Assembly (NCBI RefSeq): GCF_965199065.1
Contig: NZ_CBDAQN010000001.1
Coordinates: 620,001-684,000 of the forward strand
Reading direction: 5' to 3'
DNA: 64,000 nucleotides
Source of the DNA: Acidisoma sp965199065
GTDB lineage: Bacteria; Pseudomonadota; Alphaproteobacteria; Acetobacterales; Acetobacteraceae
Part shown: piece by piece, positions 35,479 to 44,024 of the stretch
Layout of the letters: every line of letters begins with the position of its first letter
Numbering within the stretch: the first letter of the stretch is position 1
Program-made: the position numbers and the translations under genes
The notes under the pieces: generated by a model
What the model was told of the DNA's origin: nothing
The model's database searches: none
The model's input: only the letters and a program-made list of their open reading frames with translations

Positions 35479-37176
35479 TCAATAGGTTTTGCCGGCGAAG
35501 AGCGCGAAGTGCTCCGCGAGCGGCCCGAGCGTGTCGGCCGGCATGAACTGCAGACCACCGAGGATGATGATCACGCCGATCAGCAGGGCCACGAACAGGG
35601 CGTTGTCGGTAGGAAAGGTGCCGGACCCTTCCGGCAGCTTCGGCTTGGCGGCGAGTGAGCCGGCGATGGCGAGCACCGGGATCATGAAGGCGAACCGCCC
35701 GAACAGCATTGCGGTGCCAAGCCCGTAGTCGAGCAGCGGATTGTCGGCGGAAAGGCCAGCCATCGCCGAACCGTTGTTCTCGGTCGCGGAGGTCCAGGCG
35801 TAGAGCATCTCGCTCAACCCGTGCGGCCCAGCATTGGCAAGCGCGCCGAGGCCGGTTTTGGTGATGAGCGAGAAACCGCCGCCGACGAGAATGAAGAAGG
35901 TCAGGATAAGCACGGAGAGCATGGCGAGCTTGATCTCTTTCGCCTGCACCTTCTTGCCGAGGTACTCCGGTGTTCGCCCAACCATCAATCCCGCGACGAA
36001 GACGCTGAGCAGCGCGAATATGACGATCGTGTAGAAGCCCGAGCCGACGCCGCCCGGTGTAACCTCACCCAGTTGCATCATGAACATGGGGATCGCGCCA
36101 CCGAGCGGCATGTAGCTGTCGGTGAAGCTGTCAACCGCGCCGGTGGAGGTGCCGGTGGCGCTCACGTTGAAGGTAGTTGACGGCGCGATGCCGAACCGGA
36201 CCTCCTTGCCTTCCATGTTGCCCGGCGTGGCGCTCACGCCAGCGGCGATATGCAGCGGGTTGCCCTGCGCCTCGGCCGCATAGGTGCCGATGCAGGCGGC
36301 AATCAGGATGATCGCCATCGCGCCATAGAGCGCGAAACCCTGGCGGGGCTTCCCGATCATGCGGCCGAAGGTGATGGGCAGGGCGAAGCCGATGACAAGC
36401 AGGAGCCAGTTCTCGAGAAGATTGGTCCAGATCGTCGGGTTCTCGAACGGATGCGCCGAGTTTGCGTTGACGAAGCCACCGCCGTTGGTGCCGAATTCCT
36501 TGATCGCCTCCTGCAAGGCCATGGGTCCGACAGCGATCGTCTGTGAGCCGCCGAAGAGGGTGTGGGCTGTCGCGAAAGGCGCGAAGGTCTGCGGCGAGCC
36601 GGACCAGACGAGGAAAAGCGCTGCCACGATCGTGACCGGCAGCAGCAGGTAGAGCGTGATGCGTGTCAGGTCGACGTAGAAGTTGCCCAGCGACTGCAGG
36701 CCCGAACCGGTGAAGGCTCGCATGACGGCGCCGGCGACGGCGATGCCGGCCGCGGCCGAGATGAACATGTGCACGGCGAGGCCGAACATCTGCGCGCCGT
36801 TCGAGATCTGCGCTTCCGGCACATAGGCCTGCCAGTTGGTGTTGGTGGCGAAACTGGCCGCAGTGTTGAATGCGAGGCGCGGCGACATCGGCCCGATATG
36901 CTGCGGGTTGAACGGCAAAAACTGTTGCAGCCGCAAAATGGCATAGAGCAGCACGATGTGGATCACGCTGAGCAGCAGCAGGGCCACCGTATATTCCTGC
37001 CAGCGCATCGGGCGGTCCCGGTCGATGCCGCAGACGGCATAAATGCCGCGCTCGACGGGCGCGAGGAAGTGCAGCTCACCACTGAGGATACGGGCGATAT
37101 AGAGGCCAAGCGGAATGGCGCCGCCCAGCACAAGGATGAAGACGAGGGCCATGTAGGCCCATCCGGCGACTGTCAT
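35479..37176 (-). CDS. kdpA: Potassium-transporting ATPase subunit A (K+ channel-like)
   Basis: A 565-residue polytopic protein with about ten membrane segments. It carries the KdpA selectivity-loop sequences TNTNWQAY and TNGGGFVNANSAHPFENPT and the C-terminal LDYGLGTAMLFGRF. It selects and passes K+ in the KdpFABC complex. Confidence 0.97.
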   Translation of the reverse strand: MTVAGWAYMALVFILVLGGAIPLGLYIARILSGELHFLAPVERGIYAVCGIDRDRPMRWQEYTVALLLLSVIHIVLLYAILRLQQFLPFNPQHIGPMSPRLAFNTAASFATNTNWQAYVPEAQISNGAQMFGLAVHMFISAAAGIAVAGAVMRAFTGSGLQSLGNFYVDLTRITLYLLLPVTIVAALFLVWSGSPQTFAPFATAHTLFGGSQTIAVGPMALQEAIKEFGTNGGGFVNANSAHPFENPTIWTNLLENWLLLVIGFALPITFGRMIGKPRQGFALYGAMAIILIAACIGTYAAEAQGNPLHIAAGVSATPGNMEGKEVRFGIAPSTTFNVSATGTSTGAVDSFTDSYMPLGGAIPMFMMQLGEVTPGGVGSGFYTIVIFALLSVFVAGLMVGRTPEYLGKKVQAKEIKLAMLSVLILTFFILVGGGFSLITKTGLGALANAGPHGLSEMLYAWTSATENNGSAMAGLSADNPLLDYGLGTAMLFGRFAFMIPVLAIAGSLAAKPKLPEGSGTFPTDNALFVALLIGVIIILGGLQFMPADTLGPLAEHFALFAGKTY

Positions 37177-37240
37177 TTTGGAAATCCGTGATTGGGGCGC
37201 TGACTGGAGCGCAGCTATTCAGAATGATGCGCGCTGCACG

Positions 37241-37327
37241 TCAGAAGTCTTCAGGGCGGAGCAGTGCCCAGACGAGGTATGCGAGCATGAAGGCGGACGC
37301 GGCGCCGCCTACGACAAGATCGAACAC
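37241..37327 (-). CDS. kdpF: KdpF small subunit (28 residues)
   Basis: A very short gene read from GTG 37327 to TGA 37241. The product begins FDLVVGGAASAFML and ends YLVWALLRPEDF: one membrane helix with the C-terminal 'LLRPE-F' signature of KdpF. GGAAGG lies about eight bases before the start. Its position, 64 bases before kdpA, matches the standard kdpFABC order. KdpF is a lipid-like stabiliser of the complex. Confidence 0.9.
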   Translation of the reverse strand: MFDLVVGGAASAFMLAYLVWALLRPEDF

Positions 37328-37330
37328 GGT

Positions 37331-37414
37331 TCAAACCTTCCGGCAAAATGTCACGAAACCGATCAGCGCGGCGAAGATCGTCGCGGTGTAGACAATAGAA
37401 ATGATATCGCCCAT
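37331..37414 (-). CDS. Tiny membrane protein upstream of kdpF
   Basis: A 27-residue ORF beginning MGDIISIVYTATIF and continuing AALIGFVTF, a single hydrophobic helix with a basic tail (CRKV). AGAGGT precedes the ATG (37414) by about six bases. Its stop is three bases before the kdpF start. It looks like a second KdpF-like peptide of the operon; I do not recognise a named family. Confidence 0.6.
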   Translation of the reverse strand: MGDIISIVYTATIFAALIGFVTFCRKV

Positions 37415-37554
37415 GGCGAAACCTCTGTCAGTGAGACTGGGTGAACGTTGCACCGATGCCAAATTAAAATGCCATTCGAAAGACACGGGACGTTATCAAA
37501 GCGGCATTAAACCGGATGCGCGTCTCGCTCTGTGTCGGAAGCAGCCGCAGACGC

Positions 37555-37686
37555 TCAGTCTGACGGATGAGTAGCGGTGCTTCCAATGGGGACTGCGCTT
37601 CTGTCATCATCCTCATGGCGCGCTGCATGGGCGAGCAGTCCGAGAAGTCCTGCGACACTCATCATGACGAAAACAAAGTCGAACAC
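37555..37686 (-). CDS. Possible small membrane protein at the head of the kdp operon
   Basis: A 43-residue ORF from GTG 37686: MFDFVFVMMSVAGLLGLLAH forms a membrane helix, followed by a charged, proline- and serine-bearing tail. It resembles KdpF in its FDFV start and helix, but lacks the LLRPE ending. Alternative ATG starts lie seven and eight codons in. AGGA is 11-12 bases upstream of the GTG. It may be the first gene of the kdp operon. Evidence is limited to composition and position. Confidence 0.4.
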   Translation of the reverse strand: MFDFVFVMMSVAGLLGLLAHAARHEDDDRSAVPIGSTATHPSD

Positions 37687-37860
37687 GATCCGGCGTCCTG
37701 CTGTTCAGGCAGCTTGATTAGGCGGACGCGCCATTAAAGAGCCATGCCGCTTTGCGGCTGCGCGCGTTAAAGCCGAATAAAAGCCTCGCCTTCTAAGCGG
37801 GCGTTGCGAGGCGCGGTGGCAGCGCCATCTTCTTCCTGCATGAGCTGCGGAGACATCGAG

Positions 37861-39774
37861 ATGGCGGATCAGGGTCAGGTAACGCGTGTCGGGCAGAAAG
37901 CCCCGGCGGCGGAGCGGTCGGTTACGGCGGCCGCGGCTCTGGCGGCGATGGGCATAGTCTACGGCGATCTCGGCACCAGCCCGCTCTACACCTACCAGAC
38001 GATCGTCGATGACGTAGGCGGCCATCCGTCGGCGACAGCCGCCTTGGGGCTACTGTCGCTCGTCGTCTGGACGCTGATCATCACCATCTCCATCAAATAC
38101 TGCATCTTCGTCATGCGAGCGGACAACCATGGCGAAGGCGGCATTCTGGCGCTGATGTCGCTCGTCACCAGCCGGCTCGGGGGGCGTGGCCGTACCGTGG
38201 CGGCGCTCGTCGGCATGGGATTGTTCGGCGCGGCGCTGATCTACGGCGACGGCATCATCACTCCGGCGATTTCCGTGCTCAGCGCGCTGGAGGGCATCAA
38301 CGTCGTCACCAAAGCCTTTGCGCCGTACGTGGTGCCGCTCGCGCTCGTTATCCTGCTGGCGCTTTTCGTCGCGCAGTCGCGCGGAACCGCCACCATCGGC
38401 AAGCTGTTCGGGCCGATCATGCTCGTCTGGTTCATCGTCATCGCGATCCTCGGCATCGGCGGCATCGTGCGCAGCCCCAAGGTGCTCGAGGCCATCAACC
38501 CGCTCTATGCCATCGCTTTTCTGGCGGCACATCATTGGGAAAGCTTTATCGTCCTCGGCGGCGTCTTCCTGGCCATCACGGGTGGCGAAGCGCTCTACGC
38601 CGACATGGGCCATATCGGGCGGCAGCCCATCCGCTTCGCCTGGTTCGCGGTCGTGCTGCCCGCGCTGCTGCTGAGCTATGCCGGACAGACGGCATTGCTG
38701 CTCCAGAACCCCAAGCTGAGCGGCAATCCCTTCTTCGAGTTGTGCCCGCACTGGGCCGTCGTGCCGCTCGTGGTGTTGGCAACGCTCGCCACCATCATCG
38801 CCAGCCAGGCGATCATCACCGGCGCCTTCTCGCTCACCCGCCAGGCCATGCAGCTCGGCTGGTTCCCGGGCCTGATGATCCGCCAAACCTCGGATCAGGA
38901 ATACGGCCAGATCTACGTGCCGTTCGTGAACTGGGCGATGATGATCGGCACGCTTGCCCTGACCTGGGGTTTCGGCAGTTCGGAGAAGCTGTCCGGGGCC
39001 TATGGCACGGCGGTTTCCACCACCATGCTGCTGACGACGGCGCTTCTCTACAACGCGATGCGCGATGTCTGGCGCTGGCCTGTCCTGCCGTCGGCGCTGC
39101 TGAGCGGCGTCTTCCTGATCGTCGACCTCGGCTTCTTCGCGGCCAACCTGCTCAAGCTGCGCGAGGGCGGGTGGATCCCGCTCGTGCTGGGCATCGTCCT
39201 CTTCCTGATCATGACGACCTGGCACAGGGGCGTCGCGGCGGTGCGCGTGAAGCTGTCCGAGGGTGAGGAAAACCCCGGCACCCTCGTGGCCGATCTCGAC
39301 GCGGGCCGGATCAGGCGCGTCCCCGGCACGGCGGTCTTCCTCAGCCGGACCGGCACGGCGATCCCCGTCACGCTGATCCACCAGGTGACCCAGATGGGCG
39401 CGCTGCAGGAGGCTGTGGTGACGCTCAGTCTTGTGTTCGAAGAGGTGCCGCGCGTCGCCGGCGACCATCGGGCGGATGTAAAGCGCATCGCCGAGGGCTT
39501 CTGGCATGTGACGGTGCGGTTCGGCTTCATCGAGGTGCCGAACGTCAACGTCGCTCTTGCCAGCGCCCGCGATCAAGGCTGTCCGCTGAAGCTCGACGAT
39601 GCCATGTTCTTCGGTGCGCGGGACGAGGTGGTGCCGGCCAAGAAGCATCCCCGGCTTCCGGCGTGGCGGCGGATGCTCTTCGCCTTCATGTATCGAAACG
39701 CCGTTCGCGCGCCGGACCGGTTCGATCTGCCGGCTGACCGGTTCCTGCAGGTCGGGCGGCAGGTGGAGCTTTAG
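37861..39774 (+). CDS. kup: Kup/HAK low-affinity potassium uptake protein
   Basis: A 637-residue K+/H+ symporter. The N-terminal GIVYGDLGTSPLYT is the Kup signature; about twelve membrane spans follow and a soluble C-terminal domain begins near residue 465. GGAGA precedes ATG 37861. It is divergent from kdpFABC, so a constitutive and a high-affinity K+ system sit back to back. Confidence 0.96.
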   Translation: MADQGQVTRVGQKAPAAERSVTAAAALAAMGIVYGDLGTSPLYTYQTIVDDVGGHPSATAALGLLSLVVWTLIITISIKYCIFVMRADNHGEGGILALMSLVTSRLGGRGRTVAALVGMGLFGAALIYGDGIITPAISVLSALEGINVVTKAFAPYVVPLALVILLALFVAQSRGTATIGKLFGPIMLVWFIVIAILGIGGIVRSPKVLEAINPLYAIAFLAAHHWESFIVLGGVFLAITGGEALYADMGHIGRQPIRFAWFAVVLPALLLSYAGQTALLLQNPKLSGNPFFELCPHWAVVPLVVLATLATIIASQAIITGAFSLTRQAMQLGWFPGLMIRQTSDQEYGQIYVPFVNWAMMIGTLALTWGFGSSEKLSGAYGTAVSTTMLLTTALLYNAMRDVWRWPVLPSALLSGVFLIVDLGFFAANLLKLREGGWIPLVLGIVLFLIMTTWHRGVAAVRVKLSEGEENPGTLVADLDAGRIRRVPGTAVFLSRTGTAIPVTLIHQVTQMGALQEAVVTLSLVFEEVPRVAGDHRADVKRIAEGFWHVTVRFGFIEVPNVNVALASARDQGCPLKLDDAMFFGARDEVVPAKKHPRLPAWRRMLFAFMYRNAVRAPDRFDLPADRFLQVGRQVEL

Positions 39775-39800
39775 CAGGGGGCGCGGTAGAGCAGGCGGTG

Positions 39801-40355
39801 ATGCCGCCGCGACCTGAACCCCTCCGCCTCTCCGCCGCAGCCCTGTTCGGGGCGTTCTTCCGGGCCGGGCTGATGGGTTTCGGCGGTGTCCTGCCGATGA
39901 TCCGCCGGGTCATGGTGGAGGAACGCCGCTGGCAGACGCCGGCCGAGTTCAACGAACTGCTCGCTCTCTGCCAGTTCCTGCCGGGCGCGAATGTCGCCAA
40001 TCTCGCCGTCATCTTCGGCTCCCGCGTCTGCGGCATCCAGGGCAGCGCGGCGGCGCTCGTCGGGCTGCTCGGCGCGCCCATCGCCATCGTGCTGGTCATG
40101 GTCTCGCTCTATGACCGTTACGGCGCCTATCCGCCGGTCCGGCATCTCGTCACCGGGCTCTCGGCCGGCGCCGCCGGACTGATCCTGGCGACTGCGCTGA
40201 AGATCGCAACACCGCTGCGAACTTCGCCGCGCGCGCTGGCGGTCGCGGCAGTGAGTTTCGCCGCCCTCGGGCTGCTCCGGCTGCCCTTCCTGCCGAGCCT
40301 CTGCGTGATCCTGCCCACGAGCATCGCCCTTGCCGGCTGGAGCATCCGGGAGTGA
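39801..40355 (+). CDS. Chromate transporter, N-terminal half (ChrA-type short chain)
   Basis: A 184-residue membrane protein of the chromate ion transporter family. The marks are FRAGLMGFGGVLPMI and CQFLPGANVANLAV, the N-domain version of the family's PGP motif. The family occurs as one long chain or as two half-length chains; here it is the latter. Translation may begin at GTG 39798 or ATG 39801. It may expel chromate or a related oxyanion; the true ion is often not chromate. Confidence 0.88.
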   Translation: MPPRPEPLRLSAAALFGAFFRAGLMGFGGVLPMIRRVMVEERRWQTPAEFNELLALCQFLPGANVANLAVIFGSRVCGIQGSAAALVGLLGAPIAIVLVMVSLYDRYGAYPPVRHLVTGLSAGAAGLILATALKIATPLRTSPRALAVAAVSFAALGLLRLPFLPSLCVILPTSIALAGWSIRE

Positions 40356-40873
40356 CGCATCTCGTCGCGATAATCCTGATCTTCGGCGAGTTGTCCTTCC
40401 TGGCGATCGGAGGTGCGTCGACGACGCTGCCGGCGATGGAGAAGGCCGTCGTCTACCAGGAGCACTGGATGAGCGCGGCGGAGTTCGTGCGGCTGTTCGC
40501 GCTGGCGCAGGCGGCGCCGGGACCGAACATGCTCGCGGTGACGCTGTTCGGCTGGCATGTGGCGGGAGCGGCAGGAGCGGCGGGAGCGACGCTCGCGTTC
40601 CTCCTGCCGGCCTGCGGCCTCGCCTACATCACGGGCCATCTCTGGGTCCGCTTCCGGGACCGGCGCTGGCGGCGGGTGGTGCAGGCGGGACTCGTGCCGG
40701 TAACTGCCGGGCTGATGCTGGCGGCCGGGTTCCTGCTGGTGCGCGGCGCCTCCATCGACTGGCGCGCCGCGCTGCTCGCTGGGATGGTGCTGGTGGGCAG
40801 CCTTGCCACGAAGCGCCACCCGCTGTGGTTTCTGGGTGCGTCCGCCGTGGCAGGGCTGGTGGGCTTCTACTGA
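40352..40873 (+). CDS. Chromate transporter, C-terminal half (ChrA-type short chain)
   Basis: A 173-residue partner of the preceding gene, starting with GTG that overlaps its stop (GTGA). It repeats the same fold in opposite membrane orientation: FGELSFLAIGGASTTLP and AQAAPGPNMLAVTLFGW. The two chains should form a heterodimer. Confidence 0.88.
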   Translation: MTHLVAIILIFGELSFLAIGGASTTLPAMEKAVVYQEHWMSAAEFVRLFALAQAAPGPNMLAVTLFGWHVAGAAGAAGATLAFLLPACGLAYITGHLWVRFRDRRWRRVVQAGLVPVTAGLMLAAGFLLVRGASIDWRAALLAGMVLVGSLATKRHPLWFLGASAVAGLVGFY

Positions 40874-40891
40874 AGCCCACATCTGACCCGC

Positions 40892-41218
40892 CTACTGGAC
40901 GCTGGAGAATTTCGTCGGAACGAGGAACTCATTGCTCAGGGAGCTGACGATCTGTCCGTCCGCCTCGGTTTCAGCGCGCTTGGCAAGCCACTCGGGGTCG
41001 GTGGCGAAAGCGTTCCACTTCGTTTCGCGCTCGGCCAGGCTCTCCCAGGCCAGCAGATAGGTGAGAGTTTGGTTTGAGGGGCCGACAAGCGTCGTCCAGA
41101 ACCCCGCCTGACGAATGCCGTGCCTCTCCCAGATCCCGAGCGTAATGGTCTCGAAGCGCTTTAGCAGCGCGGGCAGGCGGCCGGGCAAACAATGATAGAC
41201 TCGGAGTTCGTAGATCAC
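40892..41218 (-). CDS. NIPSNAP family protein
   Basis: A 108-residue ferredoxin-like dimeric barrel protein. It begins MIYELRVYHCLPGRLPALL and contains ERHGIRQAGFWTTLVG and YLLAWESLAERETKWNAF, all characteristic of NIPSNAP. The biochemical function of the family is poorly known. It is convergent with the chromate transporter genes. Confidence 0.88.
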   Translation of the reverse strand: MIYELRVYHCLPGRLPALLKRFETITLGIWERHGIRQAGFWTTLVGPSNQTLTYLLAWESLAERETKWNAFATDPEWLAKRAETEADGQIVSSLSNEFLVPTKFSSVQ

Positions 41219-41322
41219 GATGGCTGTCCCTTATGTTGTCACGGGCATGTTGTCTCGGGCCGGAAGCGCGCCGTGCACCCGGCCGTCGTGGTCATCGCGC
41301 CAACCGCTGGTAGGGTAAAGCT

Positions 41323-41976
41323 ATGAAGAAGAGAGCCGCGCTCACGCTGCTGCCGAGCCTGTTGCTGGGGGCGTGCTCGGTCGTCGGCATCCGGGACGCG
41401 CCGGAACCGGCGTCGACCGTGATCGGCCGCGTCGGGGCCGTCGAGATCCGCAGCTATGCGCCGACCGCGGCGGCGGAAACGACCGTCACGGGTAGCGAGC
41501 TATACGCCCGTTCCATCGGCTTCCAGCGGCTCTTCGCCTACATAACGGGATCGAACACGGGCCGTCACAAGATCGCGATGACAGCGCCGGTGGCGCAAGC
41601 GCGTGCCGAGAAGATCGCGATGACGGCTCCTGTCGCGCAGATGCAGGCCTCAGCTGGCGCCTGGACCGTGCGCTTCTTCCTGCCCCCGACCGTGACGCCC
41701 GCGACGGCTCCGCTTCCATCGGACCCGCGGGTCGCAGTCGTGGCCGTGCCGGCCCGCACAGTGGCCGTGCTGCGGTTCTCCGGGCAGGGAACGCCATCGG
41801 ATGTCGCGGGTGAGGGCCGGCGTCTCGATGCAATCCTGGCGACAAGCACGTGGCAGGCCGATGGACCTCTGGTGGCATGGTTCTACGATCCTCCGTGGAC
41901 CCTGCCGCCCTTCCGGCGAAATGAGGTCGCACGACAGGTCGAGCCCCGCTCCGCACAAGCCCCATCAGGATTGTGA
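41323..41976 (+). CDS. SOUL-family haem-binding lipoprotein
   Basis: A 217-residue protein with a lipoprotein signal (lipobox LLGAC, Cys18) followed by a SOUL domain. The SOUL motif KIAMTAPVAQ occurs twice, at residues 83 and 97, which is normal for the family. It probably sits on the periplasmic side of a membrane and binds haem or another hydrophobic ligand. It is transcribed alone and is followed by a hairpin. Confidence 0.87.
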   Translation: MKKRAALTLLPSLLLGACSVVGIRDAPEPASTVIGRVGAVEIRSYAPTAAAETTVTGSELYARSIGFQRLFAYITGSNTGRHKIAMTAPVAQARAEKIAMTAPVAQMQASAGAWTVRFFLPPTVTPATAPLPSDPRVAVVAVPARTVAVLRFSGQGTPSDVAGEGRRLDAILATSTWQADGPLVAWFYDPPWTLPPFRRNEVARQVEPRSAQAPSGL

Positions 41977-41996
41977 CAGCTACATGGCTGCGGCCG

Positions 41997-42019
41997 TCTC
42001 ATGCTTTTCGCGCATGAGA
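41997..42019 (+). terminator. Hairpin after the SOUL gene
   Basis: A perfect 8-bp stem, TCTCATGC-N7-GCATGAGA, lies 20 bases after the SOUL gene stop. It has no uridine tract after it, so termination would be weak or factor-assisted. Confidence 0.4.
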
Positions 42020-42151
42020 AACATGACTGGCGCCCTAATTACGCTGCGGTGCAGCAAGACCTATCTAGCGGTTAACGGGACGGATGCCGACGCTAAGGCG
42101 CCGCTCGCCCTGGGCACGATGGGTTGCCCAGGTTCCATCTGGAGCATTGAT

Positions 42152-42484
42152 ATGAAGTCTTTCGTAATGGCAGCCGTCGCCGCCGTCAGTCTCGGGATGA
42201 CCGGTGCCGCTATGGCCTCGACAGTCGTTCCCCCCGCCGCTTATTCGCAGCAGGCCCGCAACTCCGTTGTTCTGCCGAGCCAGCGCCCTGCCTACCTGGC
42301 CCGCAACTCCGTTGTTCTGCCGAGCCAGCGCCCTGCCTACCTGGCACGCAACTCCGTTGTTCTGCCGAGCCAGCGGCCCGCTTATCTCGCCGACAACTCC
42401 TCGGTTCTGCCGAGCCAGCGCCCGGCCTACCTCGCGGACAACTCCTCGGTTCTCCCGAGCCAACGTCCGGCCTACCTCGCCTGA
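42152..42484 (+). CDS. Small secreted protein made of five 15-residue repeats
   Basis: A 110-residue protein I do not recognise. Residues 1 to about 23 form a signal peptide (MKSFVMAAVAAVSLG...AMAS). From residue 35 to 109 it consists of five head-to-tail copies of ARNSVVLPSQRPAYL; copies four and five have ADNSS in place of ARNSV. GGAG lies about eight bases before ATG 42152 and a good terminator follows. The repeats are proline-, serine- and tyrosine-containing and carry no cysteine, suggesting an extended cell-surface or periplasmic linker, ligand-presenting or processed-peptide protein. Confidence 0.75.
   Translation: MKSFVMAAVAAVSLGMTGAAMASTVVPPAAYSQQARNSVVLPSQRPAYLARNSVVLPSQRPAYLARNSVVLPSQRPAYLADNSSVLPSQRPAYLADNSSVLPSQRPAYLA
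42254..42478 (+). repeat. Five tandem 45-bp coding repeats
   Basis: Five in-phase 45-base units inside the small secreted protein. The first three are nearly identical at the DNA level (all containing TCCGTTGTTCTGCCGAGCCA); the last two form their own subtype, which suggests recent stepwise duplication and likely length variation between strains. Confidence 0.9.
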
Positions 42485-42508
42485 TCCTCGTGATCGGCTA
42501 AAACACCA

Positions 42509-42537
42509 AAGGCCGGTCCGAGTGACCGGCCTTTTTT
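42509..42537 (+). terminator. Rho-independent terminator
   Basis: A 10-bp stem (AAGGCCGGTC / GACCGGCCTT) with a 5-base loop, followed by further T residues, lies 24 bases after the repeat-protein gene. It is a textbook intrinsic terminator. Confidence 0.9.
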
Positions 42538-42633
42538 GCGGGCGGGCCTCGATCTCCAACCCGGTCGTCCGCCGAGGTTGCCCTGAGCCTCCAACCGAAC
42601 CAAAACGATGATCCGATCATCGCGGAGAGGTTC

Positions 42634-43962
42634 ATGGCGCGGCAGATGCACCTTGGTGCGTTTCTCTTCAATCTCGGCAACCATATCGCCGGGTGGCGCA
42701 TGCCCGGCGTCCCGACCGACGGGCTAATGTCCTTCGCCTTCTACAGGGAGCTTGCCGAGATCGCGGAACGCGGCAAGTTCGACCTTCTGTTCCACTCGGA
42801 CGGCGTCGGCATCAACGACACCTATGACGCCGTTCTGCGCCACAGCATCACAATCCGGCCCGAGCCGCTGACGCTGCTGTCGGCGCTCGCGGTCACCACG
42901 CGACGCATCGGGCTCGCGGCAACCGTCTCCACCACCTACAACGAGCCGTACCCGATCGCGCGCAAGCTTGCGATGCTCGACTTCCTCAGTGAAGGACGTG
43001 CGGCGCTCAACCTCGTCACGTCCAGCACGGATCAGGAGGCGCGCAACTTCGGACAGGACACCCATCTCGACCACTCCATCCGGTATGAGCGCGCGCAGGA
43101 ATTCGTAGACGTGCTCAAGCTGCTCTGGGACAGCTGGGAGGATGGCGCGCTCGTCTTCGATAAGGAGACCGGGCAGGTTGCGGACCCCACGCGCATCCAC
43201 CGCGCCGACTGGCGCGGGCGCTTCTTCTCGGTGCGCGGACCGCTCAACCTCCCGCGACCGCCACAGGGACATCCTGTGATCATCCAGGCTGGAATATCGG
43301 AGGCCGGCCAGGCGTTTGCGGCTCGGCTGGCCGATATCGTGTTCAGTGTCGAGACGTCGTTCGAGAGCGCACGGAAGTTCTACTTGGCGGCGCAGCATCG
43401 CGTGGTTGCCGCCGGGCGGCCTGCTGGAGCCATGAAGATCATGCCGGGGCTCCTGCCGATCCTGGGGCGGACGGCTGCGGAGGCGGCGCGGCGGGACCGC
43501 GAACTCCAGGATCTGGTGCCCGACCGGCTCGCAATCTCATATCTCTCGGATGTCGTGCAGCATGATCTGTCGCGCTACCCGATGGACGGACCGCTGCCGG
43601 ATTTGCCGGAGAGCAACGGCGAGCAGGGACGCTTGCGCATGGTCATGCAGCAGGCGCGGACCGAGGCAGGGGCTGCAACCATCCGCTCGCTCGCGGTCCG
43701 GATGGTGCAGAACCGCGGTCATTGGAGAGTTGTCGGAACTCCCGCGCAGGTTGCGGATGTAATGCAGCACTGGTTTGAAGGGGGCGCCTGCGACGGGTTC
43801 AACATACTGGCGCCATTTCATCCTGGAGGCCTGGCCGAATTCGTCGACGGCGTGGTGCCCGAACTCCAGCGCCGCGGTCTGTTTCGCCAGGACTACACCG
43901 GCTCGACCCTCAGGGAACACATGAGTCTTGCAAAACCAGGTCTTCCTGCACCGGGAGTTTGA
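42634..43962 (+). CDS. NtaA/SnaA/DszA-type flavin-dependent monooxygenase
   Basis: A 442-residue luciferase-like monooxygenase of the nitrilotriacetate monooxygenase component A family. Landmarks are LGAFLFNLGNHIAGWR at the N-terminus, DYxHS-like LLFHSDGVG, NLVTSSTDQEARNFG, and QAGISEAGQAFAARLADIVF. Such enzymes use FMNH2 from a separate reductase to oxidise aminocarboxylates, sulfides or alkanesulfonates. No reductase gene is adjacent, and it appears to be a single-gene unit. Confidence 0.9.
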   Translation: MARQMHLGAFLFNLGNHIAGWRMPGVPTDGLMSFAFYRELAEIAERGKFDLLFHSDGVGINDTYDAVLRHSITIRPEPLTLLSALAVTTRRIGLAATVSTTYNEPYPIARKLAMLDFLSEGRAALNLVTSSTDQEARNFGQDTHLDHSIRYERAQEFVDVLKLLWDSWEDGALVFDKETGQVADPTRIHRADWRGRFFSVRGPLNLPRPPQGHPVIIQAGISEAGQAFAARLADIVFSVETSFESARKFYLAAQHRVVAAGRPAGAMKIMPGLLPILGRTAAEAARRDRELQDLVPDRLAISYLSDVVQHDLSRYPMDGPLPDLPESNGEQGRLRMVMQQARTEAGAATIRSLAVRMVQNRGHWRVVGTPAQVADVMQHWFEGGACDGFNILAPFHPGGLAEFVDGVVPELQRRGLFRQDYTGSTLREHMSLAKPGLPAPGV

Positions 43963-44024
43963 GGAGGAGCCAACGATTCGCATTTGCACTGTTGAACGCT
44001 TACGCAACAAAATACTTTAGTTGA

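Noticed and set aside
33271..35658. A 795-codon plus-strand frame across kdpB and kdpC
   Set aside because: Composition is low-complexity (Asp, Arg, Gly, His) and it lies wholly opposite two unmistakable kdp genes.
38050..39648. A 532-codon frame antisense to kup
   Set aside because: Same shadow composition; Kup is certain on the plus strand.
39801..40873. A frameshifted single chrA gene
   Set aside because: The halves have their own starts, overlap as GTGA and each carries a full repeat; short-chain pairs are a known form of the family.
41569..41640. Tandem KIAMTAPVAQ copies in the SOUL protein as a possible recent duplication
   Set aside because: Two such motifs are a normal feature of SOUL-family proteins.
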